Of a stretch of 25,643 nt of DNA, positions 23,598 to 25,643 are shown piece after piece. The first letter of the stretch is position 1. Each line of letters opens with the position of its first letter. The DNA is from JACMMS01 sp043758775 (GTDB taxonomy: Bacteria; Pseudomonadota; Gammaproteobacteria; Burkholderiales; Methylophilaceae). Under the pieces are notes generated by a model, which was given only the letters and a program-made list of their open reading frames with translations, was not told the DNA's origin and searched no databases. A program made the position numbers and the translations under genes. Location of the stretch: assembly GCA_043758775.1 (NCBI GenBank), contig JAYVMU010000028.1, positions 1 through 25,643 of the forward strand, given 5' to 3'.

Positions 23598-24206
23598 ATG
23601 CAAATTGATTTTGATATAGCGAATAATGCCTTAATGCCATATTACGATTCGTTATGGCAAGTTGTGCGCTCAAGTTGGGATGATTGGAAAGGTGATGAAA
23701 TAAGCCAAAATTTCAAAATGTCTTTTTCTGATAGAACAAGAGCTTGCATCATAAACGATAGAATGCGAGCAGGGGCGGTGCGCTTAGAGCAAAATAACCA
23801 ATCTGTTAAATGCGTTTATGATAAACAGATGTTCGTTTTGGCTATTAAGCCAGAAGGATTTGAAGGAGTGATTGGCATTAGGCTAAAAAAATTAAATGCT
23901 AGAGGATTGTCTGCAAACCAACAGACAAAACAAGTAAAAGAGTTTAGAGACCAGCTTTATCTTCCAGCTATTGGTGCGGACTATCATCTTGAAGTTGGAT
24001 ATGTAATTGATGATTTTGGACACGACTTACAGTCAATAGATTTAGTTTGTCCAGCAGGGCGAGGTGTTTATTGGAAAGCTGAAATTTTACCTAAAAACAC
24101 TGTTCAGAATACGCCAAATTTAACCGAGCAAGATTTATTAAAAGATGTTGTTGTTGTAAGAAAAAATCTGCTAGGAGATGAAAGTGAAAACACAGGCACA
24201 AATTAA
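23598..24206 (+). CDS. Unidentified 202-aa passenger protein
   Basis: I do not recognise this family. The protein is soluble with no membrane segment or signal peptide. It has WDDWKGDE near residue 27, a cluster of Arg/Asp residues (SDRTRACIINDRMRAGAVRLE), and a beta-rich second half (LAIKPEGFEGVIGIRLKKL, YHLEVGYVIDDFG). AAAGGA lies seven bases before the ATG. Its end overlaps the start of the HTH-M78 peptidase gene by about 20-30 bases, so the two are translationally coupled and probably work together, for example as effector and regulator. A toxin, a repressor partner or a restriction-related protein are all possible; none is shown by a motif. Confidence 0.8.
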   Translation: MQIDFDIANNALMPYYDSLWQVVRSSWDDWKGDEISQNFKMSFSDRTRACIINDRMRAGAVRLEQNNQSVKCVYDKQMFVLAIKPEGFEGVIGIRLKKLNARGLSANQQTKQVKEFRDQLYLPAIGADYHLEVGYVIDDFGHDLQSIDLVCPAGRGVYWKAEILPKNTVQNTPNLTEQDLLKDVVVVRKNLLGDESENTGTN

Positions 24207-25278
24207 CCCTGAAATGATAATACTGGCAAGGGAATTTAGAGGAATGACACAGGCCGGGCTTGCTGAAAAATCACACGTTAAACAACCGCAGATTGCAATG
24301 ATTGAAGCAGGTAATGAGAGCGCCGCAAGCGATGAAGTATTGGCAAGGATAGCGAACGTATTAAACTTTCCTATGGATTTTCTGACTAGCAATGAACATA
24401 GGCTTGGCTTTGGGTCAAGCTCAGTCTTTTATAGAAAGAAAGCAAGTTTAACCGCAGCAAACAGAAAACAAATTGAAGGAATAACCAATCTAACAAGGAT
24501 AGCAATTAAAAAAACGTTAACTGCTGTAGATATACAAACCAAGTTGAAATTGCATAAAATTGATTTAGAAGATGAAAGTTGCACCCCAAGGCAAGTAGCT
24601 GAAAGAGTAAGGTCTGCATGGCTAATCCCTGATGGTTCAATTCAAAACCTTACTTCTCTAGTTGAATCTGCTGGTGTAATTATAGTTGAATCAGATTTTG
24701 GTACTAATGGCATTGATGGCACAAGTATTTGGGTGGCTGAAACTCCGCCTTTTATTTTCTTAAATAAAAACTTACCGCCAGATAGGTATCGTTTTACACT
24801 CGCGCATGAGCTTGGTCACTTGATAATGCACGATATTCCTCATGAAAGCATGGAGAATGAGGCAGATGAGTTTGCTTCTGAATTGTTAATGCAAACTTCA
24901 GAATTTAAAGTTGCAACTTTTCAATTTGGGTCTAAACCAACATTAAGGCAATTAGCGCAAATAAAACCTTATTGGAAGGTATCTATTGCAGCGATGATTA
25001 TGAAGCTACATCAGCTAAGTCATATAAATGAAACAACAAAGAGAACCCTGTTTATTATGATGTCAAATGCAAAAATGAGATTAAATGAACCTCAAGGATT
25101 TGAGAAAGAAAAGCCACTGCTACTTAAAAAAATTGTAACGGCAAGCATTAAAGAGAATGGATTTAATGAAAATCAAACTATGAATTTCTTGAAACTGCCC
25201 TACGATGTCATCATGCAATTATTTGGGGCTTTTTTACAGGAAGGACAGATTCGGAAACCTCATCTTCATCTTGTTTAG
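24184..25278 (+). CDS. XRE HTH plus ImmA/IrrE-type (M78) metallopeptidase
   Basis: The product is about 364 residues. Residues about 10-68 are an XRE/Cro DNA-binding domain (ILAREFRGMTQAGLAEKSHVKQPQIAMIEAG). The C-terminal half is a COG2856-type zinc peptidase with LAHELGHLIMHD (His-Glu-x-x-His) and a following ENEADEFASELLM carrying the third ligand. Members cleave or inactivate a repressor and so switch on a linked gene set; here the target is unknown. AGGAG at 24173-24177 is six bases before GTG 24184; ATG 24178 is in frame but has no spacing, so GTG is preferred. Its 3' end overlaps the 90-aa gene (opposite strand) by 68 bases. Confidence 0.88.
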   Translation: MKTQAQINPEMIILAREFRGMTQAGLAEKSHVKQPQIAMIEAGNESAASDEVLARIANVLNFPMDFLTSNEHRLGFGSSSVFYRKKASLTAANRKQIEGITNLTRIAIKKTLTAVDIQTKLKLHKIDLEDESCTPRQVAERVRSAWLIPDGSIQNLTSLVESAGVIIVESDFGTNGIDGTSIWVAETPPFIFLNKNLPPDRYRFTLAHELGHLIMHDIPHESMENEADEFASELLMQTSEFKVATFQFGSKPTLRQLAQIKPYWKVSIAAMIMKLHQLSHINETTKRTLFIMMSNAKMRLNEPQGFEKEKPLLLKKIVTASIKENGFNENQTMNFLKLPYDVIMQLFGAFLQEGQIRKPHLHLV

Positions 25279-25483
25279 CCTTCCAACGGCTATTAGCTGC
25301 ATTTTTAGCAATTTTGCTGCGTTGTTCGCTAGTAAGTTTTTCAGAGCGAGCAATAGCAGCATTTTTCTTAGCCTCTATTTTTCTATCAGATGGACTTAGT
25401 GCAATAGGCTCATCGCCTACAGCCTCATCTAAAATTCGCTTTGCAAGCTGATTTAAGTCTAAATTTTTAGGTCGTTTTTGCAT
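25211..25483 (-). CDS. 90-aa lysine-rich passenger protein
   Basis: The short, basic protein begins MQKRPKNLDLNQLAKRILDEAVGDEP and continues with an Ala/Lys-rich half (KKNAAIARSEKLTSEQRSKIAKNAANSRWKAKQ). I recall similar KRPKDxNQLAKxIVDxATGE proteins as a common passenger family in transposons, sometimes annotated as histone-H1-like or RNA-binding; I cannot verify a function. It is encoded at the right end, reads inward, and overlaps tail-to-tail with the HTH-M78 gene by 68 bases. It has no ribosome site; the promoter begins in the inverted repeat and would give a leaderless message. Confidence 0.7.
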   Translation of the reverse strand: MQKRPKNLDLNQLAKRILDEAVGDEPIALSPSDRKIEAKKNAAIARSEKLTSEQRSKIAKNAANSRWKAKQDEDEVSESVLPVKKPQIIA

Positions 25484-25484
25484 G

Positions 25485-25518
25485 AGTGTATAATAACACT
25501 ACGTTAGTAAAATTTAAA
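25485..25518 (-). promoter_or_regulatory. Promoter with overlapping palindrome at the right end
   Basis: On the minus strand TTTAAA (25513-25518, inside the inverted repeat) and TATTAT (25490-25495) are 17 bases apart. The -10 is covered by the palindrome AGTGT-TATTAT-ACACT (25485-25500), which ends just before the ATG of the 90-aa gene. This is a natural place for a repressor or the transposase to act. Confidence 0.45.
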
Positions 25519-25547
25519 TATTCTAAATTTCAAACTGAGACACTACC
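25511..25547. repeat. Right terminal inverted repeat, 37 bp
   Basis: Exact reverse complement of 20903-20939 over 37 bases, ending CACTACC at the junction. It includes a -35-like TTTAAA used by the inward 90-aa gene promoter. Confidence 0.97.
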
Positions 25548-25555
25548 CTAAATCT
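25548..25555. repeat. Right target-site duplication (CTAAATCT)
   Basis: Exact copy of 20895-20902. Together they show the pre-insertion target was a single CTAAATCT joined to CGTAAGATAGG on the right. Confidence 0.95.
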
Positions 25556-25561
25556 CGTAAG

Positions 25562-25594
25562 ATAGGTGTCCACCTAAATTAAGTGTACACCTAT
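25562..25594. repeat. 12-bp near-perfect inverted repeat right of the element
   Basis: ATAGGTGTCCAC (25562-25573) and GTGTACACCTAT (25583-25594) are inverted copies with one mismatch and a 9-base AT-rich spacer. A TTTTA follows on the plus strand. It could be a terminator, an operator or the end of another element; it belongs to the host flank originally upstream of the 61-aa gene. Confidence 0.6.
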
Positions 25595-25643
25595 TTTATG
25601 ACTGACTTTCTCCCAGTGATTTTAAACCGGCCTTTAGATAGGA

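Larger units (their letters stand above)
20903..25547. mobile_element. Complete IS1-family transposon with passenger genes (4,645 bp)
   Basis: The element is bounded by 37-bp perfect inverted repeats and an 8-bp direct repeat of the target. It encodes an IS1-type DDE transposase and, besides it, four passenger frames: a methyltransferase-nuclease fusion, a 202-aa unknown protein, an HTH-M78 peptidase and a 90-aa lysine-rich protein. A plain IS1-family element is under 2 kb, so this is a cargo-bearing form. Intact ends and an intact transposase frame suggest it can still move. The transposase and methyltransferase are read leftward and the unknown/HTH-M78 pair rightward from a shared central promoter region. 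Confidence 0.95.

Overview
The window reads as a betaproteobacterial chromosome, most likely an obligate methylotroph of the Methylophilaceae (Methylotenera/Methylophilus type). This rests on protein style, on the tkt-gap-pgk-pyk sugar-phosphate cluster, and on the ppa/K+-independent H+-pyrophosphatase pair. It is an inference from gene content, not a database match. About 20.8 kb is ordinary core genome, followed by a 4.6 kb mobile element that is the real novelty.

Core region. Positions 117-4136 (minus strand) hold, in transcription order, rsmE, argA, argB and a HAD-family nucleotidase. ArgA is unusual: a full-length N-acetylglutamate synthase with an extra XRE-type DNA-binding domain at its N terminus, and a perfect 24-bp inverted repeat that includes its start codon, which suggests autoregulation. 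A thioredoxin-like protein (4208-4765) is followed by a 332-bp gap with a structured leader, then tkt, gap, pgk and pyk (5098-10994), purC, a DUF1232 membrane protein and soluble pyrophosphatase ppa. A perfect bidirectional terminator separates ppa from the convergent membrane pyrophosphatase hppA. Then come a TauE/SafE permease, a DciA-like protein, a divergent M23 peptidase, secA and a small DUF1289 protein.

Mobile element. Positions 20903-25547 are a complete IS1-family transposon: 37-bp perfect terminal inverted repeats and an 8-bp target duplication (CTAAATCT). Besides its DDE transposase it carries (i) a beta-class DNA methyltransferase fused to a C-terminal Mrr-like PD-(D/E)XK nuclease domain, (ii) an unidentified 202-aa protein overlapping an XRE-HTH/ImmA-type (M78) metallopeptidase gene, and (iii) a 90-aa lysine-rich protein. 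The methyltransferase starts with 15 units of a 5-bp repeat (AAGCC on its coding strand) placed directly after the start codon. The other two reading frames stop immediately after the repeat. This is the architecture of a phase-variable methyltransferase (phasevarion), here carried on an insertion sequence and expressed from the transposase promoter. The element sits 13 bp upstream of a small host gene and separates it from its original upstream region.

No tRNA, rRNA or CRISPR array was seen. Promoters and operators were found by eye and are candidates only.
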